The translations under genes and the position numbers were made by a program. Positions 1 through 5,276 of a DNA stretch of 7,117 nucleotides are shown piece after piece (the first letter of the stretch is position 1; the number at the start of each line of letters is the position of its first letter). The stretch comes from Methanosarcina sp. (lineage in GTDB: Archaea; Halobacteriota; Methanosarcinia; Methanosarcinales; Methanosarcinaceae): NCBI GenBank assembly GCA_024280975.1, contig JAMXLQ010000149.1, forward strand, positions 1-7,117. The letters run 5' to 3'. A model generated the notes under the pieces. It saw only the letters and a program-made list of their open reading frames with translations. It searched no databases and had not been told where the DNA came from.

Positions 1-983
1 TTGTATAAAGCCTTGAGAATTAAATACTTCTTACTCTCTAAGGTTACACTGTAGTAAGGAACGAGTTTAGGAGAAAAGCCCATGATATAATCTGCAAACC
101 TGGGGACATTTCCTGCCATGACATTCATGTATTCGAAATCTCTTGACTGCAAGTCAAGAAACTCGTTATAGTAAAGAAGAGCATTGGATCCTCTCAAGCT
201 AAAAGCCGGGTTTCGGGCAGAAGACCAGGCAATTGTGCTTTCTTTTCCATAAAGCGTTAAATGTGCTGCAACGGCTTCTCCTTCGGGAGTTTCGGAAACA
301 AGCATGTACCCGATATCCTTTTTTTGAATAAGGTCAAAAACTTTTTCGAAAAACCTTTTAGGTAATGGTGGTTTTAGGTTCTGCCTCTCATATATTTTGG
401 AAAACAGATTATAGTAAGTTTCAAGATCATTCCATATCTTTGTCTCAAGTCCTGCCTTTAATGCAGACTTGAGATCCTTCCGGATTGTTCTTGAAATCTT
501 ACTATCAACATTTTCTTTTAGATCCAGATGATGAGTATAATGAACTTTTGAGTCCCATCCATTCCAGGTGAATGGTCTGATATCCTCAATTCCCGGAGAG
601 AATCTCAGGTGAATACTATCAAAACCCTGTCTGCATAGGAATTTTCTGAGTGCGTCAAAGATTTCATGAGTTTCCTGTACTCTTTTGCTTGTTTTGGCTC
701 TGGAATTTTCTTTTATAAGAGGTCCGCAGTAATCAGTCATATTAGTGGTTGAAGATGCCATTTTGAGGATCCCTTTGAAGTTTTTAACAAAAAGGGGGCA
801 TCCACCTACAAGCTCATCGCTTCGGAAACAACCATAAATTCTAAGATCCTTTGAAAGAACCTCTCTGTAAGTTTCCAACCAATCACTTGTGTGAAAGAGC
901 GTGCCAGGTCGAGTTTCTTCTACAAGCAAATTCCATTCTCTATATTCGGACGGCACTAATTCTCTAACTTCAATATCAGTCAT
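1..983 (-). CDS. FemAB/GNAT-like N-acyltransferase, C-terminus cut by window edge
   Basis: An open frame runs without a stop from an ATG at 983 to the left edge, giving 327 visible residues beginning MTDIEVRELVPSEYREWN. The layout fits the FemAB-like / BioF2-like GNAT acyltransferase superfamily: an N-terminal half with HTSDWLETY and later GGCPLFVKN, then a second half with a conserved-looking RGSNALLYYNEF stretch (residue 264 onward) and NVMAGNVPRFADYIMGFSPKLVPYYSV near the end. Bacterial members add aminoacyl groups to peptidoglycan precursors. Archaea lack murein, so the substrate here is unknown, and a surface polysaccharide or lipid acylation is only a guess. The family is usually about 330-350 residues, so little is missing. 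There is no signal peptide or membrane segment, so it is probably cytosolic. The ribosome site is weak (GGGATT shortly before the ATG). It is transcribed away from the marker cluster and seems unrelated to it. Confidence 0.85.
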   Translation of the reverse strand, partial: MTDIEVRELVPSEYREWNLLVEETRPGTLFHTSDWLETYREVLSKDLRIYGCFRSDELVGGCPLFVKNFKGILKMASSTTNMTDYCGPLIKENSRAKTSKRVQETHEIFDALRKFLCRQGFDSIHLRFSPGIEDIRPFTWNGWDSKVHYTHHLDLKENVDSKISRTIRKDLKSALKAGLETKIWNDLETYYNLFSKIYERQNLKPPLPKRFFEKVFDLIQKKDIGYMLVSETPEGEAVAAHLTLYGKESTIAWSSARNPAFSLRGSNALLYYNEFLDLQSRDFEYMNVMAGNVPRFADYIMGFSPKLVPYYSVTLESKKYLILKALY

Positions 984-1318
984 TTTGAATCCCGTTGAAT
1001 AGAAGTTTGTTTTTCTCATAATAGATTCAAACTTACACAGTTGAAAAAAGAAATCAATAGTACCAGATTTAAGTTGCTAGTGCCTCGATTCCAAAATCAA
1101 TTCTTTATTTTCTGGAAAAATCTGTGATCTTCGGATCTATTCAAAAGTCAAATTTTATGAACCTACTTCGGAATCACAGTACTAGTATCAGATTTAGAGC
1201 ATCAGATTTAGGTTGCTTAAATATCAACATACTCAATAAGGTCGTAAGTACCTGTTTTTACTATTAATTACTGTTGTTTAAATCTCCCAAGAGTAAAAAA
1301 TCCTAAAACTTTCTTGCT
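984..1318. other. Intergenic region with short degenerate direct repeats
   Basis: No convincing gene is seen here. Three imperfect copies of a CAGATTTA-centred word occur near 1059-1079 (followed by AGTTGCT), 1187-1200, and 1201-1216 (followed by GGTTGCT). The last two form a tandem of period 14. A TTTAAGT stretch at 1069-1075 could be the minus-strand TATA element of the acyltransferase gene, but support is weak. The A-run at 1295-1300 reads as six T on the minus strand and lies beyond the tRNA hairpin. Confidence 0.5.
1295..1300 (-). terminator. Oligo-T stretch downstream of tRNA-Cys
   Basis: The plus strand has six A, read as T6 on the minus strand about 55 bases beyond the tRNA 3' end. 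Archaeal RNA polymerase commonly terminates at T-runs, so this is a plausible terminator or back-up terminator for the tRNA transcript. Confidence 0.4.
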
Positions 1319-1352
1319 AAAAGTTTTCTCTAAGATTTTTGAGAAAACTTTT
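1319..1352 (-). terminator. Perfect 12-bp inverted repeat just after tRNA-Cys
   Basis: AAAAGTTTTCTC (1319-1330) is the exact reverse complement of GAGAAAACTTTT (1341-1352), with a 10-base loop. In the tRNA direction the hairpin starts two bases after the discriminator end of the tRNA and ends in a short T-run. It may be a terminator or a 3'-trailer structure for processing. Archaea usually terminate at oligo-T without a hairpin, so the terminator role is an inference. The hairpin region was duplicated together with the tRNA (see 1525-1614). Confidence 0.55.
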
Positions 1353-1354
1353 AA

Positions 1355-1425
1355 GCCAGAGCCTGGAATCGAACCAGGATAAAATGGATCTGCAGTCCAT
1401 TGCGTAGCCTTTCCGCCACCCTGGC
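1355..1425 (-). tRNA. tRNA-Cys (anticodon GCA)
   Basis: Read on the minus strand, a full 71-base cloverleaf folds. The acceptor GCCAGGG pairs with CTCTGGC (one G-U). The D stem is GCG/CGC with a GG-containing loop. The anticodon stem ATGGA/TCCAT encloses CTGCAGA, giving anticodon GCA. A 5-base variable region follows, then T stem CCTGG/CCAGG around TTCGATT. No intron is present and CCA is not encoded. Methanosarcina can charge this tRNA with cysteine directly (CysRS) or with phosphoserine (SepRS) followed by SepCysS conversion, which ties it to sulfur metabolism. It has its own TATA-like box and a leader palindrome that also occurs at the promoters of the neighbouring protein genes. Confidence 0.95.
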
Positions 1426-1433
1426 ATCATTAA

Positions 1434-1447
1434 TTCACAATTGTGAA
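1434..1447. promoter_or_regulatory. Perfect 14-bp palindrome in the tRNA-Cys leader (operator copy 1)
   Basis: TTCACAATTGTGAA is a perfect palindrome 8 bases upstream of the tRNA 5' end. Its centre is about 37 bases downstream of the TATA-like box centre, so it lies just after the expected transcription start, a position where archaeal repressors often act. Near-identical sequences occur at 1675, 1699, 1722 and 3027. The regulator is unknown. A leader hairpin is an alternative reading, but recurrence at protein-gene promoters favours a DNA operator. Confidence 0.65.
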
Positions 1448-1472
1448 CAAGCAACTCATCATACTTGTTTCT

Positions 1473-1482
1473 AATATTTAAA
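1473..1482 (-). promoter_or_regulatory. TATA-like box of tRNA-Cys
   Basis: On the minus strand TTTAAATATT lies about 50 bases before the mature tRNA 5' end. This predicts transcription starting about 25 bases on, near 1452, with a roughly 25-base leader. No experimental start is known. Confidence 0.5.
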
Positions 1483-1524
1483 CCTATTTTTTGAGGCAAA
1501 ATCTGCCTTTTAAGGCAAATAGTG

Positions 1525-1614
1525 CCTGAAATTTTTCTTTAAAAGCTTCCCTATAATATTTGCAAGAGAACTTCTAAGTCAGAGCTTGAGATCAAACCGA
1601 GACAAAATAGATCT
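1525..1614 (-). pseudogene. Decayed duplicate of tRNA-Cys 3' half plus downstream hairpin
   Basis: This stretch aligns with 1302-1391, which contains the tRNA-Cys 3' half and its trailing hairpin, at an offset of about 223 bases. Over the tRNA part (1578-1614 against 1355-1391) 28 of 37 positions match by hand, and all nine differences are transitions. The T stem is broken by a C-A mismatch, and the hairpin arms no longer pair well. Similarity stops inside the anticodon loop; the 5' half is absent. It sits upstream of the intact tRNA in the same orientation. It is best read as the remnant of an old tandem duplication, because an integrase att duplicate would be expected on the 3' side of the tRNA. 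Confidence 0.65.
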
Positions 1615-1637
1615 TTTTCGATCTTTAATATTCAGAT

Positions 1638-1646
1638 TTTATAATT
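1638..1646 (+). promoter_or_regulatory. Possible TATA box upstream of the radical SAM gene
   Basis: TTTATAATT lies upstream of the three operator-like palindromes. A start about 25 bases downstream would be near 1667, placing all three palindromes at or after it with a 5' leader of about 135 bases; long leaders are common in Methanosarcina. An alternative TATA-like TTTTTAA near 1667 would put the start among the palindromes. Confidence 0.3.
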
Positions 1647-1674
1647 AATTGGAACCAATCATAACCTTTTTAAG

Positions 1675-1688
1675 TTCACGATTGTTAA
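1675..1688. promoter_or_regulatory. Operator-like palindrome, copy 2
   Basis: TTCACGATTGTTAA is an imperfect version of the palindrome at 1434. It is the first of three copies spaced 24 and 23 bases apart upstream of the radical SAM gene. Confidence 0.6.
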
Positions 1689-1698
1689 TATTACACAG

Positions 1699-1712
1699 TT
1701 CACAATTGTTAA
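1699..1712. promoter_or_regulatory. Operator-like palindrome, copy 3
   Basis: TTCACAATTGTTAA differs by one base from the perfect palindrome at 1434 (T for G at position 12). It begins 24 bases after the previous copy. Confidence 0.6.
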
Positions 1713-1721
1713 TGGATTCAG

Positions 1722-1735
1722 TTTACGATTGTAAA
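1722..1735. promoter_or_regulatory. Operator-like palindrome, copy 4
   Basis: TTTACGATTGTAAA, flanked by G and C, is symmetric except at the central GA/TT step. It begins 23 bases after the previous copy. The regular spacing suggests cooperative binding of a dimeric regulator, which is an inference. Confidence 0.6.
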
Positions 1736-1804
1736 CACTAATTGGTACACTGTGACTGTACTAAGCAAATACACTGAGTGTTTCGCTTTCTGAAGTGCAT
1801 AATT

Positions 1805-2797
1805 ATGGACAAGGAACTGAATACAAATATTAAGGCAGCCCTGTTAAGCATAGGGAGTGCTCAGGTCGATAAATCCCTTCTTCCTGACAAGCTTGAGAGC
1901 AAGGCTACAGCCGGACCTGGCGCGGGTGGCTCCTCAATCTTTCTGAAGTCTGGAAATCAAAGAGTGAGGCTTACTATCAATGATGTGTCTCCTTTGCATG
2001 TAATGCCGGAAGATGAGCATGTGGTAATTGTTAAAGATGATGATGTAATTGCCAGGGGAGTACTTGAACGTCCGCTTTGTCATTGTCCGGAACAGGCCTA
2101 CATTACTTTATCTGAAAAATGTGTATACGATTGCCAGTTTTGTCCAGTACCGAAAATGAATGGCGGGATAAAGGACAGTACAAAGGTTCTCCAGATGGTT
2201 GAGGAAGCTTATGCAACAGGTGAACTGAAGGCGATTTCCCTTACCAGTGGTGTAGCTGTTTCACCAAAAAAGGAAGTTGAGAGGGCGGCAAGTATCATAA
2301 AACAGCTTACACGTGAGTACGATCTTCCAGTAGGAGTTTCGGTCTATCCCACAACAGGTTCGTCAGAAGAACTTTATTCTGCAGGCGCATGTGAGATAAA
2401 ATACAATGTTGAGACTATGGACCCTGAGCTTTTCCGCCGTTTTTGCCCTGATCTCTCGCTTTACACAGTTCTTGATGCTCTCGACATCGCAGTGAGTATT
2501 TTCGGTAGAAATCGGGTCTCTTCGAACTTCATAATCGGCCTTGGGGAAAGTGATGAAAACGTCCGAAAGGGTATCAAACTCCTTACGAGCCGATGTATAA
2601 TTCCAATTCTCAGACCTATTTCTCCCCATCCTCTAAGGAAAGGTGTGAGGATAACTAGGCCAGACACTGCACGGCTTTTAAAACTGGGGGGTATGTTGAA
2701 GGATATGCTTGACCGTGAGTCACTCTGTGTCGATAAATCCCGAACAATGTGCCTATTTTGCACTGGCTGTGACCTAACACCTTATAAAGACATTTAA
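1805..2797 (+). CDS. Radical SAM protein of the marker 16 cluster
   Basis: A 330-residue radical SAM enzyme. From the ATG at 1805 the cluster motif is C106-VYD-C110-QF-C113 (CX3CX2C), the ligand set that binds the SAM-cleaving [4Fe-4S] cluster. The segments AISLTSGVA and later IIGLGES fit the radical SAM TIM-barrel. A CHC pair lies a few residues before the motif. The C-terminus carries C308 and C316-LF-C319-TG-C322 (CX2CX2C), a possible auxiliary Fe-S site. A GTG at 1778 would add nine residues (MFRFLKCII), but MDKELNTNI looks the better start; neither has a strong ribosome site. The upstream region carries three operator-like palindromes also found at the next operon and tRNA-Cys, suggesting co-regulation. 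The reaction is unknown; modification of a protein or cofactor is possible. It is too short and unlike Mmp10, the arginine methylase of methyl-CoM reductase, as I recall that protein. Confidence 0.88.
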   Translation: MDKELNTNIKAALLSIGSAQVDKSLLPDKLESKATAGPGAGGSSIFLKSGNQRVRLTINDVSPLHVMPEDEHVVIVKDDDVIARGVLERPLCHCPEQAYITLSEKCVYDCQFCPVPKMNGGIKDSTKVLQMVEEAYATGELKAISLTSGVAVSPKKEVERAASIIKQLTREYDLPVGVSVYPTTGSSEELYSAGACEIKYNVETMDPELFRRFCPDLSLYTVLDALDIAVSIFGRNRVSSNFIIGLGESDENVRKGIKLLTSRCIIPILRPISPHPLRKGVRITRPDTARLLKLGGMLKDMLDRESLCVDKSRTMCLFCTGCDLTPYKDI

Positions 2798-3010
2798 GCA
2801 CATTGGATCAATTTCAGCACAATTTAGAGGAGCAAATAACCGTTTTTCCATCTAAGTCTTGTAATAATTTCCTAAAACTGTTGTCGAGGGAAAATTGTAG
2901 GTCTGAATTAATCTATTCTTCCCAATTTCTTCATTTATGTTTCCTAATAAGGATATAATTTCTTACTATTTTGGCGTTTAAGGACAAAAGCTTCTGTTTT
3001 GTGGAAAGGC
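2798..3010 (+). other. Intergenic gap between radical SAM gene and ABC-led operon
   Basis: No gene is supported. A GAGGAG at 2828-2833 resembles a ribosome site but has no start codon after it, and the only short frame seen (14 codons near 2938) is negligible. A T5 run at 2843-2847 and the T-rich stretch that follows could end the radical SAM transcript. The next gene has its own promoter, so the two units are probably transcribed separately. Confidence 0.4.
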
Positions 3011-3018
3011 TTATAAAT
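3011..3018 (+). promoter_or_regulatory. TATA box of the ABC ATPase-led operon
   Basis: TTATAAAT is preceded by purine-rich GGAAAGGC, a reasonable BRE. The expected start about 25 bases downstream falls near 3038-3042, at the ATG of the next gene, implying a leaderless or nearly leaderless mRNA. It is the clearest promoter in the window. Confidence 0.65.
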
Positions 3019-3026
3019 CTCAAATC

Positions 3027-3040
3027 TTCACAATTGTGTA
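3027..3040. promoter_or_regulatory. Operator-like palindrome overlapping start of ABC-led operon (copy 5)
   Basis: TTCACAATTGTGTA matches the perfect palindrome at 1434 in 13 of 14 positions. It lies between the TATA box and the ATG at 3042 and covers the predicted transcription start, an ideal place for repression by blocking polymerase. The GTG inside it (3036) is the longer alternative start of the gene. Confidence 0.65.
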
Positions 3041-3041
3041 C

Positions 3042-3860
3042 ATGACAGAACAATTCACTCTTACCATTCAATCTGGGAAAAACAGACTAGGAGAACAGGA
3101 AGGATTTGAAAACATAGAAATAAAGCCAGGGAATACCCTCTCAATTGTAGGCCCAACTGGTTCAGGAAAAACAGCTCTAATTAATGATATTGAAACCCTT
3201 GCGCAGGGAGATACTGTAACAGGTCGGAGGATTCTTATCAATGGTGAAGAACCTCCGGAATCTTTTGTACGGGAACCAGCCTTCAAACCAATTGCCATGA
3301 TAACCCAGAACACACGTTGTCTGGCAGATCTCTCAGTAAAAGAATTCCTGCTAATGCATATTAGAGCACGGAAACCAGGTAGGGAAGATTTACTTGAAGA
3401 GACAATAGCTCTTGCAAATACATTTACAGGTGAAGCGATCAGCCTTAACAGCAGGATGAGTGGTTTATCAGGAGGGCAGACCCGGTCTCTTATGATCGCA
3501 GATGCCCTTGTGATCGGCGATACCCCAATACTTTTGCTTGATGAGATCGAAAATGCAGGTATCTTCAAAGATCGTGTCATTCAGTCTCTTCAGGGAGGAA
3601 ACAAGGCAGTTATCCTTGTAACACACGATCCTTATCTTGCCCTTACGGCAGACAGACGTATAGTGATGAAAAATGGAGGAGTTGCTTCCGTGATCGAGGC
3701 GACAGGACAGGAGCAGCACCTTATTGAAGATCTCGCTTTAATCGAAGACAGGCTACATCAAATTAGGGAAAAACTCAGACAGGGAGCTGCTTTTTCCTCC
3801 ACTTCTTCAAAGGTTTTGATGACTCCAACTGGGCAAGGTCTCCAGTTGAACAGGGTGTGA
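3042..3860 (+). CDS. Stand-alone ABC-type ATPase
   Basis: A 272-residue single ABC ATPase domain. From the ATG at 3042 the motifs are Walker A GPTGSGKT (37-44), Q-loop Gln near 89 (MITQN), signature LSGGQ (142-146), Walker B ILLLDE (163-168) and H-loop VTHD (193-196). After Walker B the usual DEPT is replaced by DEIENAG. A C-terminal extension of about 60 residues after the H-loop contains a likely helix (DLALIEDRLHQIREKLRQ). No permease gene is nearby and the protein has no membrane segment, so it is likely a cytosolic energy-coupling ATPase like SufC or the AtwA (component A2) proteins rather than a transporter part. The ATG is preferred to GTG 3036 because it fits a leaderless transcript. 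Six bases separate it from the GTPase gene. Confidence 0.85.
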   Translation: MTEQFTLTIQSGKNRLGEQEGFENIEIKPGNTLSIVGPTGSGKTALINDIETLAQGDTVTGRRILINGEEPPESFVREPAFKPIAMITQNTRCLADLSVKEFLLMHIRARKPGREDLLEETIALANTFTGEAISLNSRMSGLSGGQTRSLMIADALVIGDTPILLLDEIENAGIFKDRVIQSLQGGNKAVILVTHDPYLALTADRRIVMKNGGVASVIEATGQEQHLIEDLALIEDRLHQIREKLRQGAAFSSTSSKVLMTPTGQGLQLNRV

Positions 3861-3866
3861 GCTCAA

Positions 3867-4571
3867 ATGAAGCTTCTCATCATTGCCGGGCCTCCCAGTG
3901 GAGGAAAAACCGCTGTGATCCGCCAGGTTATAAAAAATCTCCCTGAAGGTTCACTCCCTGCCTTCCTGAAAATCGATGTTGTACATGCAACAGAAGATCA
4001 AGAACTGGCAGAAGAGTTTGACATTCCTGTGAAAAAGATCTATTCTGGAGACGTGTGCCCTGATCACATGGGAATTCTGGTGCTTGAAGACGCATTACGC
4101 TGGGCTGAGAGTCTTTCAAGAAATATCCTGATAATTGAAAGCGCAGGCCTCTGTCTCAGGTGTACTCCTTATACAACGTACTCTCTTGGGATTGCAGTCG
4201 TCAGTGCGGTCTCAGGAACAAACTCTCCTCTCAAAATGGCTCCTTTGCTCGCTCTCGCAGATGTAGCAGTTGTTACCAAGACTGATCTGGTGTCCCAGGC
4301 AGAAAAGGAAGTTTTCAGGGAAAGTATCCGAAAAGTTGTCCCGAAAATTGACATCGTAGAAACAAATGCAATTCAGGGAACCGGTTTAAGATACCTACTG
4401 AGGCGCATTGCCGATCACCCGGATATAGGACCTGATCAGATTATGCTCAGAGGTGCCCCTCCACTTGGTGTATGTACAGTATGTATCGGGAAAAAAGAAA
4501 TTGGATGGAAAAACCACTTTGGAGTTATCCGGCCTCTCGATATGCCAGAGCCTTTATACAGAGGTGATTGA
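3867..4571 (+). CDS. HypB/CobW-type P-loop GTPase, putative metallochaperone
   Basis: A 234-residue SIMIBI-class P-loop protein. Walker A is GPPSGGKT (8-15). Next come GDVCPDH (61-67) and ESAGLCLRCTPY (91-102), in the places where HypB-type GTPases have metal-linked and Walker B motifs. The base-recognition loop reads TKTD (137-140), where HypB/UreG usually have NKxD. ETNAIQGTGL near 168-177 resembles the later G5-like loop. The C-terminus adds a CTVC pair (203-206). The cysteines at 64, 96, 99, 203 and 206 suggest metal or Fe-S binding. Relatives insert nickel or cobalt, or move cofactors, using GTP; here the client is unknown, with the downstream Fe-S proteins the obvious candidates. It sits tightly in the operon, 6 bases after the ATPase gene and 2 bases before the next start. 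Nucleotide preference (GTP or ATP) is uncertain. Confidence 0.82.
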   Translation: MKLLIIAGPPSGGKTAVIRQVIKNLPEGSLPAFLKIDVVHATEDQELAEEFDIPVKKIYSGDVCPDHMGILVLEDALRWAESLSRNILIIESAGLCLRCTPYTTYSLGIAVVSAVSGTNSPLKMAPLLALADVAVVTKTDLVSQAEKEVFRESIRKVVPKIDIVETNAIQGTGLRYLLRRIADHPDIGPDQIMLRGAPPLGVCTVCIGKKEIGWKNHFGVIRPLDMPEPLYRGD

Positions 4572-4573
4572 TA

Positions 4574-5230
4574 GTGAATAAATGGGTCCCGCCTGGGAAA
4601 AACTGTGGAGCTTGTGGCTCTCAGACCTGTTCGGATTTTGTTAGTCGGCTTGAAGCAGGATTAACGGAGTTGGATATATGTCCATTTTACAGTATAGAAA
4701 ATGTCGTGCGTCCTGAGAAAATTATGAGCCGGAAAAATCTAGCGATTCAGGCAAAAAACATCACTTACTCCGGTGTAGATGTGGCTGGAAAAGAATATGA
4801 TTTTGTTCTTCTTCCGTTTCCGGATGAGCCATCAGCCCGGAAGTTCATAGTACCTTTCAGGGCAGACCTTGTGGAAAAATGGAATATCAAAAAGGGAGAC
4901 CTCGTGACCGGCCGGCCGGCAGGTCCGGGATGTCCGGTATATCACGCTTTGAGGGTTTTGAGCTCAAATCCGGTCACAGGCGTGATTGAATGCCATACTG
5001 TTGGACCAATGGCAGCACGAAAAGAAGATGTTCATGATGTCCAGGCATATCATGTCCATGCTTTCGAAGGAATCGCCAGTACCGTAAAGAGGCCACCTGT
5101 TTTTGGAACTCGCCAGTATTTCCTGCCTGGTAACTGTATGATAGGGCTTGCACATACGGCTCTTGTGAATATGTGTTTCCAAAAGCCTTCCGGACTTCAT
5201 GTCAGGCTTGAGGATATCAGGATATTGTAA
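4574..5230 (+). CDS. Small [4Fe-4S]-domain protein (PF04060-like N-terminus)
   Basis: A 218-residue protein starting at GTG 4574, chosen because GAGGTGAT lies a proper distance upstream, whereas the TTG at 4568 is too close to it. The N-terminus has C11-GA-C14-GSQT-C19 and, 17 residues on, C36: a CX2CX4CX16C pattern like the [4Fe-4S] domain of RnfB and corrinoid Fe-S proteins, which often takes part in electron transfer or protein docking. The remainder (about 60-218) is not recognised. It has a conserved-looking GRPAGPGCPVYH stretch, then HVHAFEGIA and a final FLPGNCMIGLAHTALVNM, with no membrane segments. It probably delivers electrons or an Fe-S group to its partners, especially the marker 16 protein encoded next, but this is inferred from context. 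Translation is likely coupled to the GTPase gene, whose stop lies two bases before this start. Confidence 0.82.
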   Translation: MNKWVPPGKNCGACGSQTCSDFVSRLEAGLTELDICPFYSIENVVRPEKIMSRKNLAIQAKNITYSGVDVAGKEYDFVLLPFPDEPSARKFIVPFRADLVEKWNIKKGDLVTGRPAGPGCPVYHALRVLSSNPVTGVIECHTVGPMAARKEDVHDVQAYHVHAFEGIASTVKRPPVFGTRQYFLPGNCMIGLAHTALVNMCFQKPSGLHVRLEDIRIL

Positions 5231-5268
5231 CGACTATTGAGTTAGGATATTACAACTATTAAGAAATT
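5220..5268 (+). repeat. Imperfect tandem repeat before marker 16 gene
   Basis: GGATATTGTAACGACTATTG and, from 5244, GGATATTACAACTATTAAG are imperfect copies about 24 bases apart that fill most of the gap between the Fe-S gene and the marker 16 gene. They may be slippage products. No clear ribosome site lies in the gap apart from a weak GAGAT. Confidence 0.4.
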
Positions 5269-5276
5269 GAGATACT

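Noticed and set aside
225..240. CAATTGTG word resembling the operator
   Set aside because: It is inside the acyltransferase coding region and matches only half of the palindrome.
1317..1499. Minus-strand open frame of 60 codons
   Set aside because: It runs across the tRNA-Cys gene and its hairpin, so it is a chance frame.
1525..1614. Integrase attachment-site duplicate at tRNA-Cys
   Set aside because: The partial copy lies upstream of the tRNA rather than on its 3' side, and no integrase gene is in the window.
1675..1735. CRISPR-like array
   Set aside because: Only three short palindromic words with about 10-base spacers; repeats and spacers are far too short for CRISPR.
2363..2763. Two minus-strand frames within the radical SAM gene
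   Set aside because: They lie opposite a well-supported gene and have no recognisable domain.
2938..2985. Small ORF of 14 codons between the two transcription units
   Set aside because: It is very short, has no ribosome site, and lies in T-rich non-coding sequence.
3068..3580. 170-codon minus-strand frame opposite the ABC ATPase
   Set aside because: Its composition reflects the complementary strand of the ATPase, whose motifs are all in order on the plus strand.
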